From Asanoa ishikariensis (GTDB lineage: Bacteria > Actinomycetota > Actinomycetes > Mycobacteriales > Micromonosporaceae), in assembly GCF_900107455.1 (NCBI RefSeq), contig NZ_FNQB01000003.1, positions 682,001 through 746,000 of the forward strand: a DNA stretch of 64,000 nucleotides, read 5' to 3'. The number at the start of each line of letters is the position of its first letter. The first letter of the stretch is position 1. The translations under genes were made by a program, and so were the position numbers. Under the pieces are notes generated by a model, which saw nothing but the letters and a program-made list of their open reading frames with translations, did no database searches and had not been told where the DNA came from. Of the stretch, positions 45,045 through 54,797 are shown piece after piece.

Positions 45045-46541
45045 ATGCGCTCCTTCGACTACATCGTGGTGGGCGCCGGCACCGCCGGTTGCGTGCTGGC
45101 CACCCGCCTGTCCGAAGATGCCGATGCCAGCGTCCTGTTGCTGGAGGCCGGCACCGCCTTCCCGCCACCGCTCGCCCGTGACCCGTTGGCCTGGCCGGCG
45201 CTGGCCGGCACCGAGGTGGACTGGCGCTACACCACCGTCCCGCAGTCGGGCGCCGACAGGCAGCAGCTCCCGTATCCGCAGGGCCGGGTGCTCGGCGGCT
45301 CCGGCGAGATCAACGGGCTGACGCACGTGCGCGGCGACCCCGCGAGCTATGACGCGTGGGACGAGGCGGGCGCGATCGGCTGGACGTACGAGTCGATGCT
45401 GCCGTTCTTCATGCGCAGCGAGACCACTCTCGGCGGCGACCCGGCCTATCGGGGCCAGGCCGGGCCGGTGCCGGTCGACCCGCCGGCCACCACCGACCCG
45501 CTGTGGGAGGCGTTCTTCACGGCCGCGGTCGAGGCCGGGCACCATCCGAACGCCGACAGCAACGGCCCGAACGCCGAGGGCACGTCGTGGAGCGAGGTGA
45601 CGGTGCGGGACGGGGTGCGCCGCGGCGCCGCCGAGGCCTATCTCGCGCCGGTCGCGCAGCGGCCGAACCTGACCGTGCTCGCCGACGCGGCCGCGGTGCG
45701 CCTGGTGGTCGACCACGGCGCCTGTCGCGGCGTCGCGTACCGGGTCGACGGGCACACCGGGGTCACGTACGCCGACCGCGAGGTGCTGTTGGCCGCCGGC
45801 ACGATCGGGTCGCCGAGGCTGCTCATGCTCTCCGGCATCGGTCCCGGTGACCACCTGCGCGAGGTCGGCCTGCCGGTGGTCGCCGACCTGCCGGGCGTCG
45901 GCGGGAACCTCCAGGACCACCCGAGGTCGCAGGTCGCGTACGCCGCCAGCCGGCCGGTGGGCGACGGCACGCTGGCCCGCCGGCCGCACGTGCTGGCCCG
46001 CTCCGGCGACGGCCCGCCGGACCTCCAGCTCGGCTTCGTGGCGGAGCCGATCCATCCACGGTGGATGCCCGGCGACGAGCCCGGATTCTCGGTGGTCTTC
46101 GCGCTGATGTCCCCGGACAGCCGTGGCACCGTCCGGCTGCGCGATCCAGACCCGTTCGAGCCTCCGCTGATCGACCCGGCGTTCCTCACCGACGACGGCG
46201 ACGTCGCGCGGATGGTGGCCGGGTTGCGGGCGGCACGGGAGGTCGGCGACGCACCGGCGCTGGCGGACCTGCGCGCGGGTGAGGAGTACCCGGGCGCGGC
46301 GGTGACCAGCACGGCGGTGCTCGCCCAGTACGTCCGGGACACCGCGACGAGCTCGTTCGACCCGGTCGGCACCTGCCGGATGGGCATCGACGGTGCGGCG
46401 GTGGTCGACCCGACGCTGCGAGTGCACGGCATCGCGGGGCTGCGGGTCGCCGACGCCTCGGTGATGCCGTCGATCGTCTCCGGCAACGTCAACGCGCCGA
46501 CGCTGGCCATCGCCGAGCGCGCCGCGAGCCTGATCGGTTAA
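45045..46541 (+). CDS. GMC-family flavin oxidoreductase with altered catalytic site
   Basis: 498 aa. N-terminal FAD fold VVGAGTAGCVLATRLSE, first signature region reading GGSGEINGLTHVRG, and a C-terminal substrate domain. The family's catalytic His is normally in HPVGTCRMG, but here residue 439 is Asp (FDPVGTCRMG; codon GAC at 46359-46361). The second active-site Asn in NVNAPTL is intact. ATG has GGGAGG upstream. Family members oxidise alcohols such as choline or glucose; this one may have altered or lost activity. Confidence 0.92.
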   Translation: MRSFDYIVVGAGTAGCVLATRLSEDADASVLLLEAGTAFPPPLARDPLAWPALAGTEVDWRYTTVPQSGADRQQLPYPQGRVLGGSGEINGLTHVRGDPASYDAWDEAGAIGWTYESMLPFFMRSETTLGGDPAYRGQAGPVPVDPPATTDPLWEAFFTAAVEAGHHPNADSNGPNAEGTSWSEVTVRDGVRRGAAEAYLAPVAQRPNLTVLADAAAVRLVVDHGACRGVAYRVDGHTGVTYADREVLLAAGTIGSPRLLMLSGIGPGDHLREVGLPVVADLPGVGGNLQDHPRSQVAYAASRPVGDGTLARRPHVLARSGDGPPDLQLGFVAEPIHPRWMPGDEPGFSVVFALMSPDSRGTVRLRDPDPFEPPLIDPAFLTDDGDVARMVAGLRAAREVGDAPALADLRAGEEYPGAAVTSTAVLAQYVRDTATSSFDPVGTCRMGIDGAAVVDPTLRVHGIAGLRVADASVMPSIVSGNVNAPTLAIAERAASLIG

Positions 46542-46562
46542 CCTCCGCTTTGTGGGGGTCTG

Positions 46563-48815
46563 GTGCGGTTGACGTCCGGCGCCGTCAAGCGCCTCTGGAC
46601 CGACGACGCGGTGCGCCGGGCCGCCCGCGCGGCGGTGGTGGCGCCGAGCGTCTTCGCGATCGGCCTCGAGGTGATCGGCAACGTCGCGATCGGCACGTTC
46701 GCCGCGATCGGCGTGTTCTGCCTGCTGCTGCTCGTCGACTTCGGCGGGCCGATGCACGAGCGGATCGAGGCGGAGGTCGGGCTGATCCTGGCGGGCGGCG
46801 CGCTGATCGCGGTCGGCACGCTGATCTCGCGGCACGTCGCCCTGGCCGCCCCGATCACGGCGCTGATCGCGTTCCTCATCCTGTTCTCGGGCGTGGTGAG
46901 CTCGGTGCTGGCCAGCGCCAGCATCTCCCTGCTGCTCGCGGTGATCCTCGCCGTGTCCCTGCCCGCCGGGCCTGACCAGGTCATCCCGCGCCTCGCCGGC
47001 TGGGGCCTGGCGGCCGGCGCCTCACTGATCGCGGTCCGGTTCCTCTGGCCGGCTCCGGCCCGCGACCCGTTGCGCGCGCCCACGGTGGCGGCGTGCCGGG
47101 AACTCGCCCGGACCCTGCACGCCGGCGCCGAGATCTGGCGCGGCGGCGGTCCTTCCGACGAGTCGTACACGGCAATGCTCGACCAGGCCGACCGGGTGGT
47201 CGCCGGGCTGCACCGCGGCTTCCTCGCGACGCCCGTGCGCCCGACCGGCCTGTCCACGGCCGCCCGCACGCGAGTGCGGTTGATCGACGAGTTGACCTGG
47301 ATCCGGGACGTCGTCCGGCATCCCACGGCGCGGGCCACCGGCACCGAGGCCGCCGCGGCGGCGAAACAGGCCGCCGGCGACGTGCTGGACGAGGCGGCCA
47401 CCCTGCTGGAACGGCCGGAGACCTCGCCCGACGCGCTGCACGCGGCCCACCGTCGGCTCGACGCCGCGCTGAGCCGCGTGGGTCGGGAGACGACCGAGAT
47501 GCTGCCGGAGGGCCGGATGGCCGACGAGGGCCGGATGGCGACGTTCGTCAGCGCGCTCGCGCCGAGCTTCCGGGTGCAGGAGGTCGCGTACGCGATCCGC
47601 CTCGTGGCCCGCGACGTCGAGCTGAGCGTGGCCGCCGAGCGACGCACCTGGTTCCAGCGGTTCCTGGGGCAGCAACCGGGCGGGCTGGCCGGGCCGCTGT
47701 CCACCGCGCGCGAGCGGGCGATGGCGCACCTGGAACGGCACTCCACCTGGCTGCACAACAGCCTGCGCGGGGCGGTCGGGGTGGCCGTGGCGGTCATCGT
47801 CGTGCACTACACCGACGTGCAGCACTCGTTCTGGGTCATCTTCGGCACGCTCGCCGTCCTGCGCTCCAACGCGCTGGCCACCGGGCAGAACGCGGTGCGG
47901 GCCATCCTCGGCACCATCGTCGGTTTCGTGATCGGGTCGGTGATCCTGATCGGCTTCGACACGGACATCACCGTCCTCTGGGCCCTGTTGCCGGTCGCCG
48001 TCCTGATGGCCGGCATCGCACCGGCGTTGGTCTCGTTCGCGGCCGGGCAGGCGGCGTTCACGGTCACCCTGCTGATCCTGTTCAACATCATCAAGCCGGC
48101 CGGCTGGCAGCTCGGCCTGATCCGGATCGAGGACATCGCGATCGGCGTGGGCATCAGCCTCCTGGTCGGGCTGCTGCTCTGGCCGCGCGGCGCGCGCAAG
48201 GAGCTGCGGAACGCGCTGGCGGCCGCGTACGCCGACAGCTCCCGCTATCTGCACGCGGCCATCGCGTACGCGGCGCAGTGCTGTGACGGCACCGCGCGCC
48301 CGCCGGTGCCGACCGCCGAGGCGCAGCGGGCCGTGGCGGCGTCCCGCCGGCTCGACGACACGTTCCGCACCTACCTGTCCGAGCGCGGCGCCAAGCCGAT
48401 GCCGCTCGCCCAGATCACCGGCCTGGTCAACGGTGTGGCCGGCCTGCGCATCGCCGCCGACGCGGTGCTCGACCTGTGGCAGCGCGGCCGGCCCGCGGCG
48501 GGCGACCGCGCCGCCGCACGCTCGCTGCTGCTGCGCACGAGCCGGGACGTCGAGCACTGGTACGCGGAGCTAGCCGACAGCATCGCCGGCGAGCGGCCCA
48601 CGCCCGCCCCGGCGCCGCCCGACCTGGTCGCCGACGGTCAGCTCGTCGACGCGGTCCAGCACGACCTGCGCAGCGGCGACGACGGCGCGGCCTCGACGGC
48701 GGTGCGGGTGATCTGGACCGCGGACCACATCGACGCCGCCCGCCGGCTGGAGGTGAGCCTGGTCGAGCCGGCCCGGCTGGCCGAGCAGACCAAGCCGCAC
48801 GCCGTCACGGGTTGA
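46563..48815 (+). CDS. FUSC-family membrane protein
   Basis: 750 aa, integral membrane protein with two groups of about six helices (roughly residues 15-155 and 395-540) and cytoplasmic alpha-helical domains; the FUSC/aromatic-acid exporter pattern. The GTG at 46563 follows the GMC stop by 21 bases, so it may be co-transcribed, and its 3' end overlaps the convergent alditol oxidase gene by 11 bases. It probably exports acids or participates in envelope stress. Function unproven. Confidence 0.88.
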   Translation: MRLTSGAVKRLWTDDAVRRAARAAVVAPSVFAIGLEVIGNVAIGTFAAIGVFCLLLLVDFGGPMHERIEAEVGLILAGGALIAVGTLISRHVALAAPITALIAFLILFSGVVSSVLASASISLLLAVILAVSLPAGPDQVIPRLAGWGLAAGASLIAVRFLWPAPARDPLRAPTVAACRELARTLHAGAEIWRGGGPSDESYTAMLDQADRVVAGLHRGFLATPVRPTGLSTAARTRVRLIDELTWIRDVVRHPTARATGTEAAAAAKQAAGDVLDEAATLLERPETSPDALHAAHRRLDAALSRVGRETTEMLPEGRMADEGRMATFVSALAPSFRVQEVAYAIRLVARDVELSVAAERRTWFQRFLGQQPGGLAGPLSTARERAMAHLERHSTWLHNSLRGAVGVAVAVIVVHYTDVQHSFWVIFGTLAVLRSNALATGQNAVRAILGTIVGFVIGSVILIGFDTDITVLWALLPVAVLMAGIAPALVSFAAGQAAFTVTLLILFNIIKPAGWQLGLIRIEDIAIGVGISLLVGLLLWPRGARKELRNALAAAYADSSRYLHAAIAYAAQCCDGTARPPVPTAEAQRAVAASRRLDDTFRTYLSERGAKPMPLAQITGLVNGVAGLRIAADAVLDLWQRGRPAAGDRAAARSLLLRTSRDVEHWYAELADSIAGERPTPAPAPPDLVADGQLVDAVQHDLRSGDDGAASTAVRVIWTADHIDAARRLEVSLVEPARLAEQTKPHAVTG

Positions 48816-50037
48816 GCAGGTCGTCCACCATCGCGTTGCCGAACTTGCCGGTCGGGTCGACCCGGGCGCGCAGGGCACGGAAGTCGGCCATGCGTGGATA
48901 GCGCCCCGCGACGTCGGTCGTGGCGAAGCACTTGCCCCAGTGCGGCCGCGCGCCGAGCGGCAGGAGCGCGGCCTCGATGTCGGGCAGCAGCGCGTACACC
49001 CGGTCGGCGTCCTTGACCCAGGTGAAGTGGATGCCGACCACGTCGGTGCCGTAGGCGGGACTCAGCCAGAGGTCGTCGGCGGCGACCGTGCGAAGCTCGG
49101 AGATCTGGAGCACGGACGCGATCCGTGGGCCGAGCGGTCGCAGCGCCGCGAACGCCGCCGGGACGGCCTCTCTCGGCACCAGGTATTCGCTCTGCAGCTC
49201 TTCGCCGCGGCTCGGGGTGAACGCCAGCCGGAAATGCGGAAGCCGCTCGTGCCACGGGCCGGGCACGCCCTGCTGTCCGGTGACCGCCTCGGTCGACGCG
49301 CCGGCCAGCATGTGCACGGGCTCGTCGGCCGCCGCGACACCGAACAGCTCGGCCGGCGGCGTGCCGCGGCTCTTCAGCCAGACCTGGGCGATCCGGTCGG
49401 TGTCCCAGTCGACGAACAGGCTGACGCTGTAGGCGGCGCCGGTCAGGGCGTCGAAGTCCGTTTCCACGCGGGACCACGGCAGGTCACGGTAGACGGCTTG
49501 CCGGACCACATAGGACGGCTCGACGTCGAGCGTGACCCGGGTCACCACGCCGAGGGCGCCGAGCGCGACCACGCTGCCCGCGAAGTCCGGCTCGCCCCGG
49601 GCGACCCGGCGCAGCGTGCCGTCCGGGCCGATGATCTCGACCGCGCGTACGCCGGCGGCCAGCGAACCGGTGCGGTCACCGGAGCCGTGCGTGCCGGTCG
49701 CCACCGCGCCGGCGACCGAGATGTGCGGCAGCGACGCCATGGTCGCCAGCGCCCAGCCCAGTGCGTCGAGCGCCACCGCGACCTCGCCGTACCGGGCGCC
49801 ACCGCCCACCGTCACGGTGCCGGCGGCCTCGTCGAGGACGAGGTCCATCGGCAGCGCGGCGGTGGACAGCAACAGCCCAGGTGTGTCGGCGATGCCGGTG
49901 AACGAGTGCCGGGTGCCCAGCGGCCGCACCCGCTCAGCGCCGGCGACCAGTGCCCGCGCCTCGTCGACGGTCGCGGGACTGGCCAGCCTGGCGGCGCCGT
50001 ACTGGTGGCTGCGTGCCCAGTTGAACTCCATGGGCAT
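48805..50037 (-). CDS. Alditol/xylitol oxidase-like FAD protein
   Basis: 410 aa, FAD-linked oxidase of the AldO/D-arabinono-1,4-lactone oxidase group. His44 in GTRHSF is the predicted covalent FAD attachment site; ATGTHGSGD and ARGEPDF are FAD-domain words. It would oxidise terminal alcohols of polyols such as xylitol or sorbitol with O2, producing peroxide. ATG at 50037. No signal peptide, so cytosolic. Confidence 0.92.
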   Translation of the reverse strand: MPMEFNWARSHQYGAARLASPATVDEARALVAGAERVRPLGTRHSFTGIADTPGLLLSTAALPMDLVLDEAAGTVTVGGGARYGEVAVALDALGWALATMASLPHISVAGAVATGTHGSGDRTGSLAAGVRAVEIIGPDGTLRRVARGEPDFAGSVVALGALGVVTRVTLDVEPSYVVRQAVYRDLPWSRVETDFDALTGAAYSVSLFVDWDTDRIAQVWLKSRGTPPAELFGVAAADEPVHMLAGASTEAVTGQQGVPGPWHERLPHFRLAFTPSRGEELQSEYLVPREAVPAAFAALRPLGPRIASVLQISELRTVAADDLWLSPAYGTDVVGIHFTWVKDADRVYALLPDIEAALLPLGARPHWGKCFATTDVAGRYPRMADFRALRARVDPTGKFGNAMVDDLLNP

Positions 50038-50050
50038 TAAACCTATTGGG

Positions 50051-50953
50051 TCAGCGCCGGCTCTGGAAACGCGAGGCCAGGCCCTGCGGGTCGGGACCGG
50101 ACTGGGCGGGCTTGGCGGGCTCGTTCCGGGCGGCCAGGCCGTGCGGGTCGGGAGCGGGCGCGGTGCTCTGGGGCTGGTCGATCCGGCCGGCCATCCGGTT
50201 CTGGAGGTATTCCGCTCCGGCCCGGTCGTCGGCGGTGGGCGCGGCGAGCACCGCGTAGACCAGGCCGATGACCACCAGGATCACGGCGAGCACGATCGGG
50301 ACCAGCAGGTTGGAGGCGGTCGCGCCGGACTGGGTGCCCTGCTCCTCGTGGAGTTGGGCCGACATCGAGTACATGCCGGTGAAGTGCATGCCGTTGACGG
50401 CAACGCCCATGACCAGGGCCGAGCCGATCACGGCGAGAGTGCCCCTGACGTTGGTCGCCAGCCAGAGCGCGACCGCGGCCGCGACGACGGCAATGGCAAC
50501 GGACAGGACGACCTTGGTGGTGTCGTAATGGACTTCGGCATTGAGTCGCATCGCGGCCATGCCCGTGTAATGCATCGCCGCGACGCCGAGGCCGGCGAGG
50601 ATGCCGCCGACTAGCACCTTGACGAGCATCGGCCGGCCCATTCCGGCGATGAACAGACCGACACCGACCATGACGATCGCCAGCAGCGCGCTGGCCGCGG
50701 TGAGGCCGATGTCATAGCGGATCGGCGCACCGGTGACCGAGAAGCCGAGCATCGCCATGAAATGCATGCTCCAGATGGCCGTGCCACCGATCGCCCAGGC
50801 GGCCAGCATGAGCCACCAGGAGCGCTGCGCGGTGCCATGTGCCTCGCGCGCGCGCTGGGCGCAGATCAGGCCCAGTGCCGAACCCAGCACCGACAGCGCG
50901 TAACTCAACGCCGGAGTAATCCAGCCATACCCGAATTGGTCTATGTGCGCCAT
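50051..50953 (-). CDS. MHYT-domain membrane protein
   Basis: 300 aa with seven predicted helices and three MHYT motifs (SMHFMAM, AMHYTGM, NGMHFTGM), a possible O2/CO/NO-sensing or copper-binding module. No GGDEF, EAL or kinase domain is attached, so it is a stand-alone MHYT protein. The C-terminal tail contains two copies of a DPxGLA word (DPHGLA and DPQGLA). ATG 50953 chosen; an upstream start is open. Confidence 0.9.
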   Translation of the reverse strand: MAHIDQFGYGWITPALSYALSVLGSALGLICAQRAREAHGTAQRSWWLMLAAWAIGGTAIWSMHFMAMLGFSVTGAPIRYDIGLTAASALLAIVMVGVGLFIAGMGRPMLVKVLVGGILAGLGVAAMHYTGMAAMRLNAEVHYDTTKVVLSVAIAVVAAAVALWLATNVRGTLAVIGSALVMGVAVNGMHFTGMYSMSAQLHEEQGTQSGATASNLLVPIVLAVILVVIGLVYAVLAAPTADDRAGAEYLQNRMAGRIDQPQSTAPAPDPHGLAARNEPAKPAQSGPDPQGLASRFQSRR

Positions 50954-51052
50954 TGTTCGCTTCCGTTGTCCGGCCTCTGGTTGCGAGATCAACAATGTCC
51001 TACCAATGGGACGATGACCATGACACTTTCGGCCATAAACCGCTGGGTAGCC

Positions 51053-51973
51053 TCACGATGACCGGGCGAGTGCCGTCAATGCGGTCCGCTGTGTCCGGGT
51101 CAGCCGGGGTATGGCCCGGTAACCACCACCACGCTCCCGGCGAATTACCACCGGTCCGGTCAGGTCGGCGCGCCGGACGGCGTCGTGCAGTGCGGTCTCG
51201 ACCCGGGTCGCCGGCCAGTCGAGCCCGTTACCCAACGTGGCCGGCCGCAGCGCGACGCCGGCGTGCACCAACGCGGCGGTGACGGTCAGGACGTCGGCCA
51301 CCTCGGCGTCGGACGGGCCGCCGGACATGTCGTCGCCGAGCCGGCCGAAGAAGCCGGCCAACTCGGCCAGCCGCACACCGGCCGGGGACTCCCGGCCGAA
51401 CACCACGGCGCCCCGGGCCGCCGCGTCAGCCCAGGCCAGGTGAGCCCGCGCGCTGCTCTCCCACGAGCGCTGCCAGACGTCGTCGTCGACCACGTAGCGC
51501 TCGCGCCGGCCGATGCGCTCACGGCGCAACAGGTCAAATGCGGTGAGGTAGGCGACGGCCTTGGACACCGAGGCCGGGCTGACCCGCAGCCGGTCCACCA
51601 GTTCGCCGGCGGTGAGCGCGCCGGCGTCGGTGGTGTAGAGGCAGGACAGCACCCGGGCCACCATCCGCGGGATGCCGGCCCCGGCCAGGATCGCGGCGAA
51701 CTCCTCGACGAACACCCGCCGCTGCTCGGCGTTGCCCGCCGGGCCCGGCTCGTCGGCGCCGAGGGGCGGCTGCTGCCGGCGTGCCCGCCGGGTGGTCGCG
51801 CGGTGGGCCCGGTCGGCCGCGTAACCGCGCGGGCCGCCGTTGCGGGCCACCTCCCGCGTCACCGTCGAGGTCGGCCGCCCGAGCCCGCGGGCGATCTCCG
51901 CGTAGCCGTCGCCCTCGGCCAACCCGGCCGCGATCGCCACCCGCTCGTCGTGCGTGAGCCTGCCACCGGGCAT
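51053..51973 (-). CDS. Transcriptional regulator with IS30-like HTH fused to a MarR/GbsR-like winged helix
   Basis: 306 aa from the ATG at 51973, which has GGAGG upstream; an earlier ATG at 51994 is possible. Residues about 5-50 form an HTH_38-type domain (LTHDERVAIAAGLAEGDGYA, IARGLGRPTSTVTREVARNG), usually seen in IS30 transposases. A winged-helix region around residues 105-170 follows (LRVSPASVSKAVAYL). Divergent from an ABC exporter operon, so it is the likely local repressor. Confidence 0.88.
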   Translation of the reverse strand: MPGGRLTHDERVAIAAGLAEGDGYAEIARGLGRPTSTVTREVARNGGPRGYAADRAHRATTRRARRQQPPLGADEPGPAGNAEQRRVFVEEFAAILAGAGIPRMVARVLSCLYTTDAGALTAGELVDRLRVSPASVSKAVAYLTAFDLLRRERIGRRERYVVDDDVWQRSWESSARAHLAWADAAARGAVVFGRESPAGVRLAELAGFFGRLGDDMSGGPSDAEVADVLTVTAALVHAGVALRPATLGNGLDWPATRVETALHDAVRRADLTGPVVIRRERGGGYRAIPRLTRTQRTALTALARSS

Positions 51974-52006
51974 CGCCACCTCCGTTGCGTTCATCGTCAG
52001 CCCATT

Positions 52007-52020
52007 GCAACGGGAGTTGC
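52007..52020. promoter_or_regulatory. Candidate operator 1 in the ABC exporter promoter
   Basis: GCAACGGGAGTTGC, inverted repeat GCAAC/GTTGC with four-base spacer, in the divergent promoter between the HTH regulator and the ABC genes. Confidence 0.5.
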
Positions 52021-52035
52021 GTTTCCGGCCATCAC

Positions 52036-52045
52036 CATTGCAATG
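52036..52045. promoter_or_regulatory. Candidate operator 2 in the ABC exporter promoter
   Basis: CATTGCAATG, a perfect ten-base palindrome, 30 bases from operator 1. TTGCAA also occurs inside the region at 52005. Confidence 0.5.
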
Positions 52046-52118
52046 ATTGCCGGAATCCGTTGTCAGCAAACGACTTTACCGTTGACGGTGCCGTGAACGA
52101 AACCTACTGTCCGCCGGT

Positions 52119-52960
<842 letters not shown>

Positions 52961-52964
<4 letters not shown>

Positions 52965-53791
52965 TCGCGCTGCGCGCGGGCTGGCGCCGGGGACTGATCC
53001 TGCTGCGCCAGTCGTTCAGCAACGGTGCCGAACTGTTCGCACACGTCTTCTGGCCGCTGCTGATGGTCGGCGCCGCGGTGGCGCTGCGCGGCCGCGATTT
53101 CGGCGCGTTCTCGCTCGGCGCGCTGGCGGTGCCCGGCATCCTCGGCATGAACGCCGCCTTCGGCATGGTCTCGTTGAGCCAGCAGCTCACCGCCGACCGC
53201 GAGGACGGCACGTTGCTGCGAGCCAGGGCGACACCACACGGCATGCCCGCGTACCTGATCGGCACCCTGCTGCTGGTCGGTGGCGGCCTGCTGGCCGACC
53301 TGGCGGTCTTCCTGGTGCCGGCGGCGCTGTTGGTGCCGGGCCTGGTCACCGGCGGCCTCGGCACCTGGCTGACCGTCGCCGGCCTGCTCGCCCTGGCCCT
53401 GGTCGCCACGCTGCCGCTGGGCGTGGTGCTCGGCGCCGCGTTCGGCACCGCCCGCGCCCAGGGCCTGCTCACCCTCCCGATCCTCGGCCTGGTCGCGATC
53501 TCGGGCATCTTCTATCCGTTGGCCGCGCTGCCCGGCTGGCTCCAGGCCGTCGGCCAGGTCTTCCCGTTCTACTGGCTGGGGCTGGGCATGCGGGCGGCGC
53601 TGCTGCCGGACGCGGCCGTGGCGGTCGAGCTCGGCGAGTCGTGGCGGCACGCGGAGACGGTCGGTGTGCTCGCGGTCTGGGCGGTGGCCGGGCTGCTGCT
53701 CGCGCCGGTCGTGCTGCGCCGGATGGCCCGGCGCGAGTCCGGCTCGCTGGTGGCGGCCCGGCGGGAGCGGGCCCTGCGCCGGGCCGGCTGA
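52961..53791 (+). CDS. ABC-2 type permease
   Basis: 276 aa, about six transmembrane helices with an ABC-2 pattern (LTADREDGTLLRARATP). GTG at 52961 overlaps the ATPase stop. Pairs with that ATPase as an exporter. The C-terminal tail is basic (RRERALRRAG). Confidence 0.92.
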
Positions 53792-53838
53792 CGGAAAAAC
53801 GTGGTGCGCGCCGGCCGTCGTGCGCGATAGGAACGGGC

Positions 53839-54732
53839 ATGCCCTCGCTGCTGCTACCCACCGTCGACGTCCACCAGTCGTTCCTCTCGGCCATGGCCGA
53901 GTTCCAGGCCGAGGGGCGCGGCGCCCCCGACGACGAGACGATGATCGGATACGAGCTCCGCGAGTACGGCGACCGCTGGGCGGACTCCCGGGTGTTCGCG
54001 GACTACGTGGCGGCCCTGCGGGCGGACGCGTGGGAGGAGACGCCCCGCCGCGCGGGCTTCGTGCCGGCGACCACGCTGTGGTGGGTCGACGGCGACGCCT
54101 ACCTGGGGCGGCTGGCCATCCGGCACCGGCTCACCGACGGGTTGCGGGAGCACGGCGGGCACATCGGCTACGACGTGCGGTCGACCGCCCGGCGGCGCGG
54201 CCACGCGACCGCGATGCTGCGCGCGGGCCTGCCCCTCGCCCGCTCGCTCGCCATCGCATCGGCGCTGGTCACCTGCGACCCCGACAACGTCGGCTCACGC
54301 AGGGTGATCGAGGCCAACGGCGGCGTGTTCGAAGACGAGCGCTCCGGCAAGCTGCGTTTCTGGGTGCCGACCGCGCCGGTAGGCTCGGCCCCTGTGATCT
54401 ACAAGCTGCTGGCCACCGCCGAGTGGCGCGCCGCCGAGGCCGCCGGGGTCTACGCGGGTTCCGACTTCGACCGTGGCGACGGTTTCATCCACTTCTCCGG
54501 CACCGACCAGGTGGTCGAGACCGCGGCCCGGGTGTTCGCCGGGCAGACCGACCTGACGATGCTCGCCGTCGACCCCGACGTGCTCGGCGACGACCTGCGC
54601 TGGGAGGCCTCCCGCGGCGGCGCGCTGTTCCCGCACCTGTACGCGCCGATGCCGCTGACCGCCGTCGTCGCCGTGATCGCCCTGCGCGACGACATCCCCG
54701 TCGACGAGGCGGTGGCCGCGGCACTCCCGTGA
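53839..54732 (+). CDS. GNAT acetyltransferase fused to DUF952 domain
   Basis: 297 aa. N-terminal half (about 1-185) is a GNAT N-acetyltransferase-like domain with the acetyl-CoA loop region VRSTARRRGHATAMLRAG and the VTCDPDNVGSRRVIEANGG strand. The C-terminal half (about 186-297) is a DUF952 domain beginning VIYKLLATAEWRAAE with FIHFSGTDQV. These two are usually separate genes. The ATG lies 47 bases after the permease stop. No in-frame stop lies between the two parts, so I read it as one fusion. Function unknown. Confidence 0.88.
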   Translation: MPSLLLPTVDVHQSFLSAMAEFQAEGRGAPDDETMIGYELREYGDRWADSRVFADYVAALRADAWEETPRRAGFVPATTLWWVDGDAYLGRLAIRHRLTDGLREHGGHIGYDVRSTARRRGHATAMLRAGLPLARSLAIASALVTCDPDNVGSRRVIEANGGVFEDERSGKLRFWVPTAPVGSAPVIYKLLATAEWRAAEAAGVYAGSDFDRGDGFIHFSGTDQVVETAARVFAGQTDLTMLAVDPDVLGDDLRWEASRGGALFPHLYAPMPLTAVVAVIALRDDIPVDEAVAAALP

Positions 54733-54740
54733 GCGCCGCG

Positions 54741-54794
54741 CCAAGGAAGGGACCCTTGTTATCGCCTGGGCGATAACAAGGGTCCCTTCCTTGG
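54741..54794. terminator. Bidirectional terminator with 26-base perfect arms
   Basis: Arms 54741-54766 and 54769-54794 are perfect complements with a two-base loop; the core reads AAGGAAGGGACCCTTGTTAT. It lies between the convergent GNAT-DUF952 and GH81 genes and would work in both directions. Same family as the hairpin at 30259. Confidence 0.9.
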
Positions 54795-54797
54795 CCT

